A DNA stretch of 64,000 nt, from assembly GCF_946886105.1 (NCBI RefSeq), contig NZ_CAMPHV010000008.1:86779-150778 (forward strand), read 5' to 3'. Of this stretch, positions 26,428 through 33,419 are shown in pieces (within the stretch, counting starts at the first letter, position 1; each line of letters starts with the position of its first letter). Source of the DNA: an uncultured Pseudomonas sp. (lineage in GTDB: Bacteria > Pseudomonadota > Gammaproteobacteria > Pseudomonadales > Pseudomonadaceae). The notes under the pieces were generated by a model. That model was not told the DNA's origin, did not search any database, and worked only from the letters and a program-made list of their open reading frames with translations. Both the position numbers and the translations under genes were made by a program.

Positions 26428-27087
26428 ATGCGCATGCCCTCGTTCACCCGCGCGCCGACTGTCGCCGCCGCGCTGATCCTCGCTTCGCTGCTGGTCGCCT
26501 GCGGGCAGAGTTCGGCGCAAGCCCCGAAAACCGCGGCCAGCGCCAGCGAAATACCGGCGAATAGTGCAGTCGCGGTGTTCGCCGGCGGCTGCTTCTGGTG
26601 CACCGAATCGGACTTCGACAAAGTCCCCGGCGTATTCGAAACCACCTCCGGCTATATCGGCGGCAACGTCGACAACCCCACCTACGAACAAGTGTCGGCC
26701 GGCACGACCGGGCATATCGAAGCGGTGCAAGTGCGTTATGACGCCAGCAAAACCAGCTACGCCAAATTGCTGGAAGCCTACTGGCCCACCATCGACCCCA
26801 TCACCGCCAACGCTCAGTTCTGCGACCACGGCCCGCAATACCGCAGCGCGATCTTCTATGCCAACGCCGAGGAACAGGCCCAGGCCGAGGCGTCGAAAGC
26901 CGCGCTACAAGCCTCCGGGCGCTTCAAGCGGGACATCGTCACCGAGATTTTGCCGATGACGACTTTCTATCCTGCGGAGGACTACCACCAGGACTACTAC
27001 CAGCGAAACCCGCTGCGCTACGCCTACTACCGCAACGGTTGCGGCCGCGATGCACGGCTGGAAAGGCTCTGGGGCAAAAAGCCCTGA
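26428..27087 (+). CDS. msrA: Peptide-methionine (S)-S-oxide reductase MsrA, lipoprotein
   Basis: A 219-residue MsrA preceded by a lipoprotein signal: SLLVACGQ has a lipobox with the acceptor Cys near residue 25. The catalytic motif AVFAGGCFWCTESDFDKVPGV (GCFWC) starts near residue 50. YIGGNVDNPTYEQVSAGTTGHIEAV and DYHQDYY complete the family pattern. It would be anchored facing the periplasm and reduce methionine S-sulfoxides, complementing the R-specific MsrB next to it. GAGGAG precedes the ATG and overlaps the end of msrB. Confidence 0.93.
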   Translation: MRMPSFTRAPTVAAALILASLLVACGQSSAQAPKTAASASEIPANSAVAVFAGGCFWCTESDFDKVPGVFETTSGYIGGNVDNPTYEQVSAGTTGHIEAVQVRYDASKTSYAKLLEAYWPTIDPITANAQFCDHGPQYRSAIFYANAEEQAQAEASKAALQASGRFKRDIVTEILPMTTFYPAEDYHQDYYQRNPLRYAYYRNGCGRDARLERLWGKKP

Positions 27088-27093
27088 CCTGCT

Positions 27094-27126
27094 CGGCATC
27101 AGCTGGCGAAACGGCGGCTGATGCCG
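27094..27126 (+). terminator. Hairpin after msrBA
   Basis: CGGCATCAGC pairs with GCTGATGCCG across a 13-base loop, seven bases after the msrA stop. There is no T-run, so it may stabilise the message rather than terminate it. Confidence 0.45.
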
Positions 27127-27209
27127 AAGTATTCAGCCGCTGATTCGAAGCGGCATTGCGCCTGCGCCTGGGTTAGTTTCACTACTTACCCGCTTCGCGA
27201 GCAGCCCCT

Positions 27210-27647
27210 ATGCCTTCCTTGAAACCCCTGTTCAAACTGGCCACCTTCGTCGCCCTTGGCGGCTGGCTGCTGCTCGTCTGCCTGCCCTTCTGGCAGCTTG
27301 CCGACGAAGTGGTACTGGGCATCGCCGTGGTGCTGCTCGGGCTGATCTACAGTTGGCTGCTGATCGCCGCCATGCGCCAACGCCCCGAGCCCGGCAGCGG
27401 CAGACCGGGCTTCTTCAGCCTCAGCGGCGTACTGGCATTGCTGCGCCAACCCACAGCCGCACTGGCGGCCTGGGTGCATATCCTGGCGTTCGACCTGATG
27501 GTGGGGTTGTACATCCGCAGCGAAGGCACCATCGCCGGCATCAGCCATTGGGCGCTGCTGCCCTGCTACCTGCTGACCCTGATGTTCGGCCCCTTGGGCC
27601 TGCTGGCGTTTCTCGCGTTGCGTTGGTGGGTTGGCTTGGCGGCCTAA
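27210..27647 (+). CDS. ABA4-like / DUF4281 membrane protein
   Basis: A 145-residue protein with four hydrophobic segments. The second half carries AAWVHILAFDLMVGLYIRSEG and LLPCYLLTLMFGPLGLLAFLALRW, the recognisable core of the DUF4281 (ABA4-like) family. Plant ABA4 is needed for neoxanthin formation; the bacterial role is unknown. The gene converges with a small secreted-protein gene, overlapping it by four bases at the stops (27644-27647). Confidence 0.78.
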   Translation: MPSLKPLFKLATFVALGGWLLLVCLPFWQLADEVVLGIAVVLLGLIYSWLLIAAMRQRPEPGSGRPGFFSLSGVLALLRQPTAALAAWVHILAFDLMVGLYIRSEGTIAGISHWALLPCYLLTLMFGPLGLLAFLALRWWVGLAA

Positions 27648-27985
27648 CGGCTGCGCTGGTATTGCTGGCTACCCTGCCCCGGCAATGTCTGCACCTCATA
27701 ACCGTTGGGATACTCGATGCTCTGACGAATAGCGCCGCGGCTTTCTACCGATTGGCTGCTTGAGTGGCTTTCATAACGCCTGAGCGTACCGTCGCCCGGC
27801 AAGCGTTGGCCGCCATACAGATTATGTTGCTCGTAGTGCTGCGAGCTGCCGATGCTGCCACTGGCACCTGGGCTGATGTAGGTTTTCGGGATGACACGAA
27901 TCTCCTGTGGGGCCTGGGAGTCGGCATAAACCGGCGATACCAGCGCCACGCCGAGAATGACCAATAGGCGAACAAAAACTGTCAT
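27644..27985 (-). CDS. Small secreted protein of unknown function
   Basis: A 113-residue protein with a Sec signal (MTVFVRLLVILGVALVSPVYA). The mature part is polar and rich in Ser, Gln, Tyr and Gly (SSQHYEQHNLYGGQRLPGDGTLRRYESHSSSQS), ending IEYPNGYEVQTLPGQGSQQYQ. No domain is recognised. Composition suggests a periplasmic protein with little hydrophobic core. The predicted signal and normal coding bias support a real gene. Confidence 0.6.
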   Translation of the reverse strand: MTVFVRLLVILGVALVSPVYADSQAPQEIRVIPKTYISPGASGSIGSSQHYEQHNLYGGQRLPGDGTLRRYESHSSSQSVESRGAIRQSIEYPNGYEVQTLPGQGSQQYQRSR

Positions 27986-28141
27986 GGCAACCTCTGCATC
28001 ATGCGATCTGGAGTGTGGCTACCTGCTCATTGCGTAGCTGGGTGAGCGAACAGAGCAACGCGCAATACCGACACCAGCCATAGCCTATAAGGGCAAAGAC
28101 TACTTGAGCACTTCGCGAAAGAATAGCAGCTTGGCGAGCGC

Positions 28142-28471
28142 TTAAACCGGCACTGAAAGCATTAAATGAATAGGATACATGGCATACACCATCAGGCCCG
28201 TAATTAAACAGGCTGCCAGCGAAACACGCCCCAAGTAAGCCCTTAGATTGTTATTAAAGAAAGTAGCGATCAGAAAGGCGCCAATAAGCAGCGGCGAGAC
28301 AAGCCAGCCAGGCCCGATGGAAAATGCCATAGCGGACCAAGCTGGAACACCGCCGTACATTGAGGCGAATACATTTTCAAATTGCCTAACAGTCACTTCC
28401 GAACAATACCAAGCGATCAAGGATTGGGCAGCAGCAAATAGTATCGATAGAAGTACGGCTATTATTTTCAC
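28142..28471 (-). CDS. Small polytopic membrane protein, possible integron cassette gene
   Basis: A 109-residue hydrophobic protein (MKIIAVLLSILFAAAQSLIAWYC ... GPGWLVSPLLIGAFLIATFF ... VSLAACLITGLMVYAMYPIHL) with three or four predicted helices. The gene is clearly lower in GC than neighbouring chromosomal genes and lies at the distal end of the minus-strand cassette-like array. No clear attC site was found beside it, so its membership is inferred from strand, size and composition. Function unknown. Confidence 0.6.
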   Translation of the reverse strand: MKIIAVLLSILFAAAQSLIAWYCSEVTVRQFENVFASMYGGVPAWSAMAFSIGPGWLVSPLLIGAFLIATFFNNNLRAYLGRVSLAACLITGLMVYAMYPIHLMLSVPV

Positions 28472-28579
28472 TTTGATTACCTAGGATTGTCTTTAAGACA
28501 AATAACAAACTACAAACATCAACAATAAAGTTAAGGGAGTGTGTCAGCGCGCCCCAGTGAACGACCGATTAGATCAAGC

Positions 28580-28933
28580 CTAAATGGACGCACCATCGTA
28601 TACCTGAAAAGGCAGCGCTGATGAATCCATTCCCTCTATGCATCCGAGATTTATGCGATAGTGACCTGGCTTTCTCATTGTTTGGTGAAATGGATAGATC
28701 CCACACTTGCTACAAAAGTGGTGCTTTGCAATGTGGCTACCGAATTCGTAGGTTGACAGAGAGCCTGGAGTTGCAGTGATAAGCAAATCATTAGGTGCCA
28801 AAATGAATGCACTCATAATGGCACCTTTTCGCTGGCAAATAGAACAGTTGCAGCGCAATCCGCTTTCAATGGTTGGGGCCGAGAACTCGAATTTTACTGC
28901 ACCGCAATGGCAACTTCCCTTGTATTGCTGCAT
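28580..28933 (-). CDS. GFA family (glutathione-dependent formaldehyde-activating-like) zinc protein
   Basis: A 117-residue GFA/CENP-V-fold protein starting MQQYKGSCHCGAVKFEF. It has the zinc cysteines: CHCG near residue 9, CNCSICQRKG near residue 30, and FCSKCGIYPFHQ near residue 75. The start was chosen for AGGAGGT just upstream, although the frame is open further. GFA proteins are common in integron cassettes and the wider accessory genome; the real substrate is usually unknown. It sits among low-GC minus-strand genes of the degenerate integron. Confidence 0.85.
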   Translation of the reverse strand: MQQYKGSCHCGAVKFEFSAPTIESGLRCNCSICQRKGAIMSAFILAPNDLLITATPGSLSTYEFGSHIAKHHFCSKCGIYPFHQTMRKPGHYRINLGCIEGMDSSALPFQVYDGASI

Positions 28934-29198
28934 ATAACCTCCTGCGTGATCGGACAGTTTAAGGGACGCAAGCGAAGCTTGTGGGCGTTTTGGGTGAGAA
29001 AAACGAACAGCCTTGAACACTTGCCCAGCTGCGCGAACGACAGAGTGGCCAGGGCTAAAAGCCCAAAACAGGCCAGATATACGAATGCAACCGCGCTGAC
29101 GACAGGCTCGAAAAGCTATTCCTCACCGCTTGCGGGGAGAGTCCATATACAATTGTTATGCTGCTCAAATTTCTGATTGGTAATTTAGAATTGTTATG

Positions 29199-29594
29199 TT
29201 ATGCATTTTTTGGAAGCCGAAATTTTCCCAGTGCAGTGGAGTACCACTGGCCTAAATATTTTACCCAAATAGAGCTAAATGATGTCTTGGTTTGCTCATT
29301 ATAATAAACTGAGTATTCAACTTTTATTGCTGGATTAGAACCGTATAATTCTGATTTTGGATGAAACTCCGCAATTTGAAAAGCTCCCAATTCTGCAGTT
29401 TCGATTGAAGCTAAAAAATCTGTGATTGAATCTATTGTCAGCTGAGGCTCATCGGTTCGCTCCCGCTCTCGTTTCTCGCGTATGGCCGGCAAGATAAGAT
29501 CATATAGCGCGGCAGCATCCCCTGTGACTTCAGCCTGAATCTGTTCTTGAATTCGGGCTTCAATTTCTATTTTGTAATTTTCTGGTGGCTTCAT
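29199..29594 (-). CDS. Integron cassette gene, unknown function
   Basis: A 131-residue, probably cytosolic protein: a charged helical N-terminus (MKPPENYKIEIEARIQEQIQ ... REKRERERTDEPQLT) and a C-terminal beta-rich part (IKVEYSVYYNEQTKTSFSSIWVKYLGQWYSTALGKF). That layout recalls NTF2-like small domains, without a firm match. It starts 12 bases after the attC site at 29607-29689, the usual close spacing of a cassette gene, and its TAA stop lies inside a GCATAAC core-like heptamer (29198-29204). AT-rich relative to the chromosome. Confidence 0.65.
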   Translation of the reverse strand: MKPPENYKIEIEARIQEQIQAEVTGDAAALYDLILPAIREKRERERTDEPQLTIDSITDFLASIETAELGAFQIAEFHPKSELYGSNPAIKVEYSVYYNEQTKTSFSSIWVKYLGQWYSTALGKFRLPKNA

Positions 29595-29606
29595 TTTTTT
29601 GATTAG

Positions 29607-29689
29607 GCATAACGTTGTAGGTAAGGGGCGCTGCGCGGCGCTTTATCGCGCAGCGTCCAGAGGGAGCGGCCTTGACCGCGGTGTTAGGC
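29607..29689 (-). other. attC recombination site of an integron cassette
   Basis: Read on the minus strand, the site opens with GCCTAAC and closes with GTTATGC, the R'' and R' core heptamers of attC. Between them lies an 83-bp imperfect palindrome (for example GCTGCGCG pairing with CGCGCAGC). It lies directly after the gene at 29708-30124 and just before the next cassette gene, exactly where an attC belongs. Confidence 0.85.
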
Positions 29690-29707
29690 CGAGTGCTGGA
29701 TTGCACG

Positions 29708-30124
29708 TTATTTCCCTGCTCTGTCCTTGATAAGCTCACGGCAACGATATGCAAGCCAGTGGTTTTTGTCAGCCAATCCTGAAAGCACTGCTTCCATCTC
29801 GTGTTCGTCGATAAACGGGTAGACCTCCAAATGAAGGGCAATACGCAGTTTTCGGTTGTCTAGGCCCTCTCGAAGCCAGTCTTCAATGGCGCGCGTGACG
29901 CTTGCGCCATTGTCGTTGGTGCGCCACGCAAGCAGGTCGAACAGGTCACAAACTACTTCGTAACGCACAGAACGGGGAATTTCGCTATACAAACGGTCTG
30001 CGAGACCATCCTCGCCAAATTCCTCAACTAACGCGGACAAGACGTCCTCATCAAGCGATTTCCAGCCGCCCTCATCTCGACTCAGGCAAACCGTGTCGAT
30101 TGCTTGCGCTACCAGTGGGTGCAT
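29708..30124 (-). CDS. Integron cassette gene, unknown helical protein
   Basis: A 138-residue acidic, largely helical protein (MHPLVAQAIDTVCLSRDEGGWKSLDEDVLSALVEEFGEDGLADRLYSE ... LHLEVYPFIDEHEMEAVLSGLADKNHWLAYRCRELI). No domain recognised. Its ATG lies only five bases after the end of the upstream attC (30130) and its stop 18 bases before the next attC, so gene plus 3' attC makes one complete cassette. Such cassettes usually rely on a promoter in the integron platform. Confidence 0.7.
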   Translation of the reverse strand: MHPLVAQAIDTVCLSRDEGGWKSLDEDVLSALVEEFGEDGLADRLYSEIPRSVRYEVVCDLFDLLAWRTNDNGASVTRAIEDWLREGLDNRKLRIALHLEVYPFIDEHEMEAVLSGLADKNHWLAYRCRELIKDRAGK

Positions 30125-30129
30125 GAGAG

Positions 30130-30205
30130 GCCTAACGTTTGGTTAAGGGGCGGGCTTTAGCCCGTCCCAGTGAGCGAAGCGAACGATTTGAACCAGTTGT
30201 TATGC
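30130..30205 (-). other. attC recombination site of an integron cassette
   Basis: On the minus strand the site reads GCATAAC ... GTTAGGC. The inner arms are CTGGTTCAA and TTAACCAAAC (L'' and L'), with a central stem GACGGGCT / AGCCCGCC. At 76 bp it has the right length and symmetry for attC. The HEPN gene's stop codon touches it on one side and the next cassette's start lies five bases away on the other. Confidence 0.88.
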
Positions 30206-30826
30206 TTACCAAGGACTCTTGCCGATAACAAGGACGGCTTTTTCACCGACTTTTTCATCAAGTTTTTTTGCAAGAGTTTCGATGAACTGCTTAAGTGATG
30301 TAACTTTTTGCTTTGTTATTGCTTCTTTCTTGCCGTGAGCAATCTTATTTCTTGTTTCCAAGTAACCTGTTAGGCGTGACTTTACAGACTTGTTGTCACA
30401 TTTCTGCCAGCTGATTGAGTCCATGACTTCGTATATAGCTAGCCCTGAAAACATTTGATTGATGACATTTACATGCGGATTGCTGCGCGGCGGTTTGATT
30501 AGTTTTATGACAGCTGTAGGATCGTTTGCCTTACCCTTTAGAATTACAGCTCCTGCCTCTGCATGGAGGTCATCTACGAAGCCTTGGAAATGTGCGGTTA
30601 GTAGCACAAAAGCAGCTCTATTAATTGCATCTACCTCTTTGGGTTTTCCGCGGCCAGGGTCAGTTACTAGCGCATGCATGACCGAAGATATTTTGGCGAG
30701 CTCTCCACCGGCCTTTTGAGCCGCAGACTCTGCATTATTAAATTTCGTAATGGCAGAGTGCGCCTTGATCAATTGATCGATATCTTTTAGGCGCTCATGG
30801 AGGCTGCTCAGTGCTTTAGATGTCAT
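30206..30826 (-). CDS. RiboL-PSP-type HEPN domain protein, first integron cassette
   Basis: A 206-residue protein with a HEPN-like fold. The early helix pair (about 66-92) contains INRAAFVLLTAHFQGFVDDLHAEAG, and the late motif RNKIAHG (residues 159-165) gives the Rx4-6H signature of HEPN ribonucleases. This arrangement is typical of RiboL-PSP-HEPN/MAE_28990-type proteins, usually found in toxin-antitoxin or defence settings. No separate antitoxin gene is seen beside it. It is the cassette nearest the integrase stub, with attC (30130-30205) directly after the stop. RNase activity is inferred. Confidence 0.7.
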   Translation of the reverse strand: MTSKALSSLHERLKDIDQLIKAHSAITKFNNAESAAQKAGGELAKISSVMHALVTDPGRGKPKEVDAINRAAFVLLTAHFQGFVDDLHAEAGAVILKGKANDPTAVIKLIKPPRSNPHVNVINQMFSGLAIYEVMDSISWQKCDNKSVKSRLTGYLETRNKIAHGKKEAITKQKVTSLKQFIETLAKKLDEKVGEKAVLVIGKSPW

Positions 30827-30978
30827 CGGATTTCCTTATGCATAACTATAAATATAGACACCAATTGGTGCATAACCTGCCGAACGGGACTGGTGGATAA
30901 CATTCCTTGTCCTTTCTGGCGAGCGCTCTAGCCTGGGCCTTGCAGCGGCCGAATGACCCTATAAGGGAGTTATACACC
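30827..30978. other. Probable attI and promoter region of the integron
   Basis: This 152-base gap lies between the integrase stub (plus strand) and the first cassette gene (minus strand). Read on the minus strand it holds two GTTATGC heptamers (plus-strand GCATAAC at 30840-30846 and 30870-30876) that could be the attI crossover core. The plus-strand end carries AAGGGAG before the stub's ATG. Which heptamer is the crossover is undecided. Confidence 0.55.
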
Positions 30979-31083
30979 ATGGACGGAAAGCCCCGGTTGC
31001 TCGCGCAGATGCGCGAGCAGATTCGTCCGAACACTACTCTATTCATGCCGAATGCGTCTATTGAGAATGGGGAATGGCCTTAA
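30979..31083 (+). pseudogene. N-terminal stub of an integron integrase (intI remnant)
   Basis: A 34-codon frame begins MDGKPRLLAQMREQIRP, which matches the P-x-LL-x-Q-x-R-x-x-IR opening of integron integrases. The reading then continues NTTLFMPNASIENGEWP and stops, without the expected HYSxRTExxY sequence. AAGGGAG is well placed upstream. It is divergent from the cassette array across an attI-like gap, the standard position and orientation of intI. The gene appears cut after about 17 codons and no tyrosine-recombinase catalytic boxes are seen downstream, so the integron can no longer recombine by itself. Confidence 0.7.
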
Positions 31084-31326
31084 CTGCACAGCCCTGCATA
31101 TGCAGGCTGGATAGGCCGACTGGAAGATCTATATTCAAGGCCACAGGCTTTCAAGCGAAGCCGGCTGGGTGGCTGTGTCTAGGGGGTAGAAGATTCGAGG
31201 CTAATCGCGGTCTTCTGCTGGGCCAGCTGCAAACATAGGCAGCGTGCATTTCTTTGATAAGCCTTTGTCCCGCATAGCGCTGTACGGAAATGTGTACGAT
31301 TCGCGCTGCTGATCAGCCTTCAAAGT
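31084..31326. other. Intergenic remnant between the intI stub and the carbonic anhydrase terminator
   Basis: About 240 bases with no recognisable gene on either strand. A short GCATATGC palindrome lies near 31096. No integrase C-terminal motifs were found in any frame. It may be what replaced the deleted part of intI. Confidence 0.45.
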
Positions 31327-31356
31327 AAAAGGGGCCGTTATAAACGGCCCCCTTTT
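31327..31356 (-). terminator. Bidirectional-type terminator after carbonic anhydrase
   Basis: AAAAGGGGCCGTT pairs with AACGGCCCCCTTTT around a short TAT-type loop. It has A/T runs on both sides and lies 17 bases beyond the carbonic anhydrase stop codon. It could also stop transcription coming from the integron side. Confidence 0.85.
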
Positions 31357-31373
31357 ACTCAGCTTCGAGCCGA

Positions 31374-32102
31374 TTATTCCAACACAGGACGTGCGTTAAC
31401 AGCCTGTACGGGGCGGTTGTTGTGATGATGAATCACATGCAGGAACTGATCTATTTGTTCTTTGGATGCGGAGATCGGTTGTTTCATTACCAGCCAGCGC
31501 ACGCCTTCAGAGCAAGGCGGTGTGGTCAGCGAACCATTGAAGCGGTAGTAGTCGCGCTTAGCAGGCAGGATTTCCAGGGGGGAGATATCTGACGACAGCG
31601 CTACTTTTTCGCCCTTCTTCGGCATTTGCGCCCAGGCTTTTGCAAGTGCCTTGTTTGCCTCTCCTTCGGTAACCATCACGGCGACTACGGCCAGGTTGCC
31701 ATTCTTATCGGCATGGACGAGATGCCCTTCCATGGGATAGGACTTGCCATGTATCTGATTTTCGCTCGGCACATGGAAGTGGAATTGTTTCAATTCGAAT
31801 TCGATGTCATCGACGGTGATGGTGCTGCCCGGGGTAGCGTTTACCTGAACGGTGTGGCCGTTATTGAGAATCTCCGAACTGCCAGCCTTGTAGTTGAAAA
31901 CAATGGGCTTCAGTTTGGCATCGATAAAGCCAGTCAAGTTGATCGGCGACTGATTGCTCCCGGCACATGAGCTGTACTCGGGGCTGAGTTTTGCCCAGTT
32001 ATCGGGCCCTGCGTCGCCAGTGTAGTCCCAAGCGGCGCCATCACTGGAAAATGCGAAACTTGAAAACAACAACATACCGGCTGCAATCAATGCTCTTTTC
32101 AT
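31374..32102 (-). CDS. cah: Periplasmic alpha-class carbonic anhydrase
   Basis: A 242-residue alpha-carbonic anhydrase with a Sec signal (MKRALIAAGMLLFSSFAFSSD). Key motifs: SNQSPINL near residue 60, the zinc histidines FHFHVPSENQIHG and EGHLVHAD, and the C-terminal RFNGSLTTPPCSEGVRWLVMKQPISAS. It interconverts CO2 and bicarbonate in the periplasm. The ATG at 32102 has AGGTAG upstream; the frame extends 13 codons further without a signal-like sequence. It is read in the same direction as the two-component genes but 66 bases beyond them. Confidence 0.95.
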   Translation of the reverse strand: MKRALIAAGMLLFSSFAFSSDGAAWDYTGDAGPDNWAKLSPEYSSCAGSNQSPINLTGFIDAKLKPIVFNYKAGSSEILNNGHTVQVNATPGSTITVDDIEFELKQFHFHVPSENQIHGKSYPMEGHLVHADKNGNLAVVAVMVTEGEANKALAKAWAQMPKKGEKVALSSDISPLEILPAKRDYYRFNGSLTTPPCSEGVRWLVMKQPISASKEQIDQFLHVIHHHNNRPVQAVNARPVLE

Positions 32103-32168
32103 GGTTCTACCTCGTGAATGCCTTATCGACGGAAGCGGCACGATAGAAGGACGGGCGTTAAGAACACG

Positions 32169-33419
32169 TTAAGAATCGCGCACTATCGGAAACGTCAGGA
32201 CGAAGCGAGTGCCCCCTGCTTGCGGAATTTCCAGGCGTACGTCCCAGCCGACATGGTCGACCACACGTTTGACGATCGACAGGCCCAGGCCAGTGCCTTC
32301 GTGTGCCGGCAAGTCGTCGCCGTGGACAAATCGTTCGAACAGCCGCTCGCGCACCTTCTGGGGAATGCCCGAGCCAGTGTCTTCAATCACCAACCGACCA
32401 GCAGCGAGCTGAACCAGGACCTGGCCCTGCTCGGTGTGTCGACAGGCATTGCGCAGCAGATTGCCGATCACGATGCCAGCCAGCTCGGGCCGCACATGGA
32501 CCGAGACCTCCTCGCTCCAATCCAATCTGCATTCGACCGGTTTGCCGTGCAACAGAGGCCGGCAGCGCTCGATTTCCGACTTGATGATGCTGTTGAGAAC
32601 GATGCGTGGCGCATCCAGAGATTCGGGAACACGCGCAAGCAGGAGCAATGCACTGACCCCTTGCGCCGCTTCGGCCGCGACGCGCCGGATGCGTTCCGCC
32701 GTGGCCAGTTGTGCCGGGCGGTCGGCCAGCTGCGCGGTCAGTACCTCGGCTGCGCCTAACATGATGGTCAAGGGCGTGCGTAGCTCATGGCTGACATCGC
32801 CTGTGAACAGTCGCTCGCGCTGCAAAAACTGTTGGAGTTCGTCGGTGCGCTTGGCGAAGGCGCGCGCCAAGATACCGATTTCGTCTTGCGCGGAAAGGGA
32901 AGGCAATTCAGTCGGCCCGGCGTTGCGACCGACCGCTTCGGCAAGCGCCGCTACCGGGGCGATTATCCGCTTAGCGCACACTACCCCGAGTACAGCGGCG
33001 AGCAGCAGACTGACGGCAAAGCCGATTGCCAGAGACAGGAGAATCACCAGTTCCGTGTGCTCGAGTTCGTCGACCTCCTGCACCACCGCGTAGCGGCTGG
33101 AGCCGTGATCGCGTAGCAGCACATGCACGTGTCGATTGCCGAGCCCCACTTCATGGGAACCGGCGGGTAGCTGGCGCAACTCGGCGGGAATCCTGTCGTC
33201 GATCATGAAGCGTATGTCCGGCGGCGCATCCGGCATGCGCCCACCCGGCTGGAGTTCGATCAACCTGTCCGCCATCTTGGACAAGCGCGCATCGATTACC
33301 TGCTCTTCGATGACCTCCACCGAAATATAGGAAACCAGGCTGAAGGCGCCGGCCACTATGACCGCCAACAGAATATAGGTGAGCGAAATACTCTGTTTGA
33401 GCGAAAGTCTAGGTTTCAC
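32169..33419 (-). CDS. Two-component sensor histidine kinase, ColS-like
   Basis: A 416-residue kinase: helix at residues 12-32, a periplasmic domain of about 100 residues, a second helix about 123-148, a HAMP linker (KRIIAPVAALAEAVGRNAG), HisKA with FTGDVSHELRTPLTIMLGAAEVL (His near residue 220), and HATPase boxes NLLRNACRHT, DTGSGIP and GTGLGLSIVKRV. The start is GTG and overlaps the end of the response-regulator gene by 11 bases, so the pair is co-translated. The sensed signal is unknown. Confidence 0.9.
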   Translation of the reverse strand: MKPRLSLKQSISLTYILLAVIVAGAFSLVSYISVEVIEEQVIDARLSKMADRLIELQPGGRMPDAPPDIRFMIDDRIPAELRQLPAGSHEVGLGNRHVHVLLRDHGSSRYAVVQEVDELEHTELVILLSLAIGFAVSLLLAAVLGVVCAKRIIAPVAALAEAVGRNAGPTELPSLSAQDEIGILARAFAKRTDELQQFLQRERLFTGDVSHELRTPLTIMLGAAEVLTAQLADRPAQLATAERIRRVAAEAAQGVSALLLLARVPESLDAPRIVLNSIIKSEIERCRPLLHGKPVECRLDWSEEVSVHVRPELAGIVIGNLLRNACRHTEQGQVLVQLAAGRLVIEDTGSGIPQKVRERLFERFVHGDDLPAHEGTGLGLSIVKRVVDHVGWDVRLEIPQAGGTRFVLTFPIVRDS

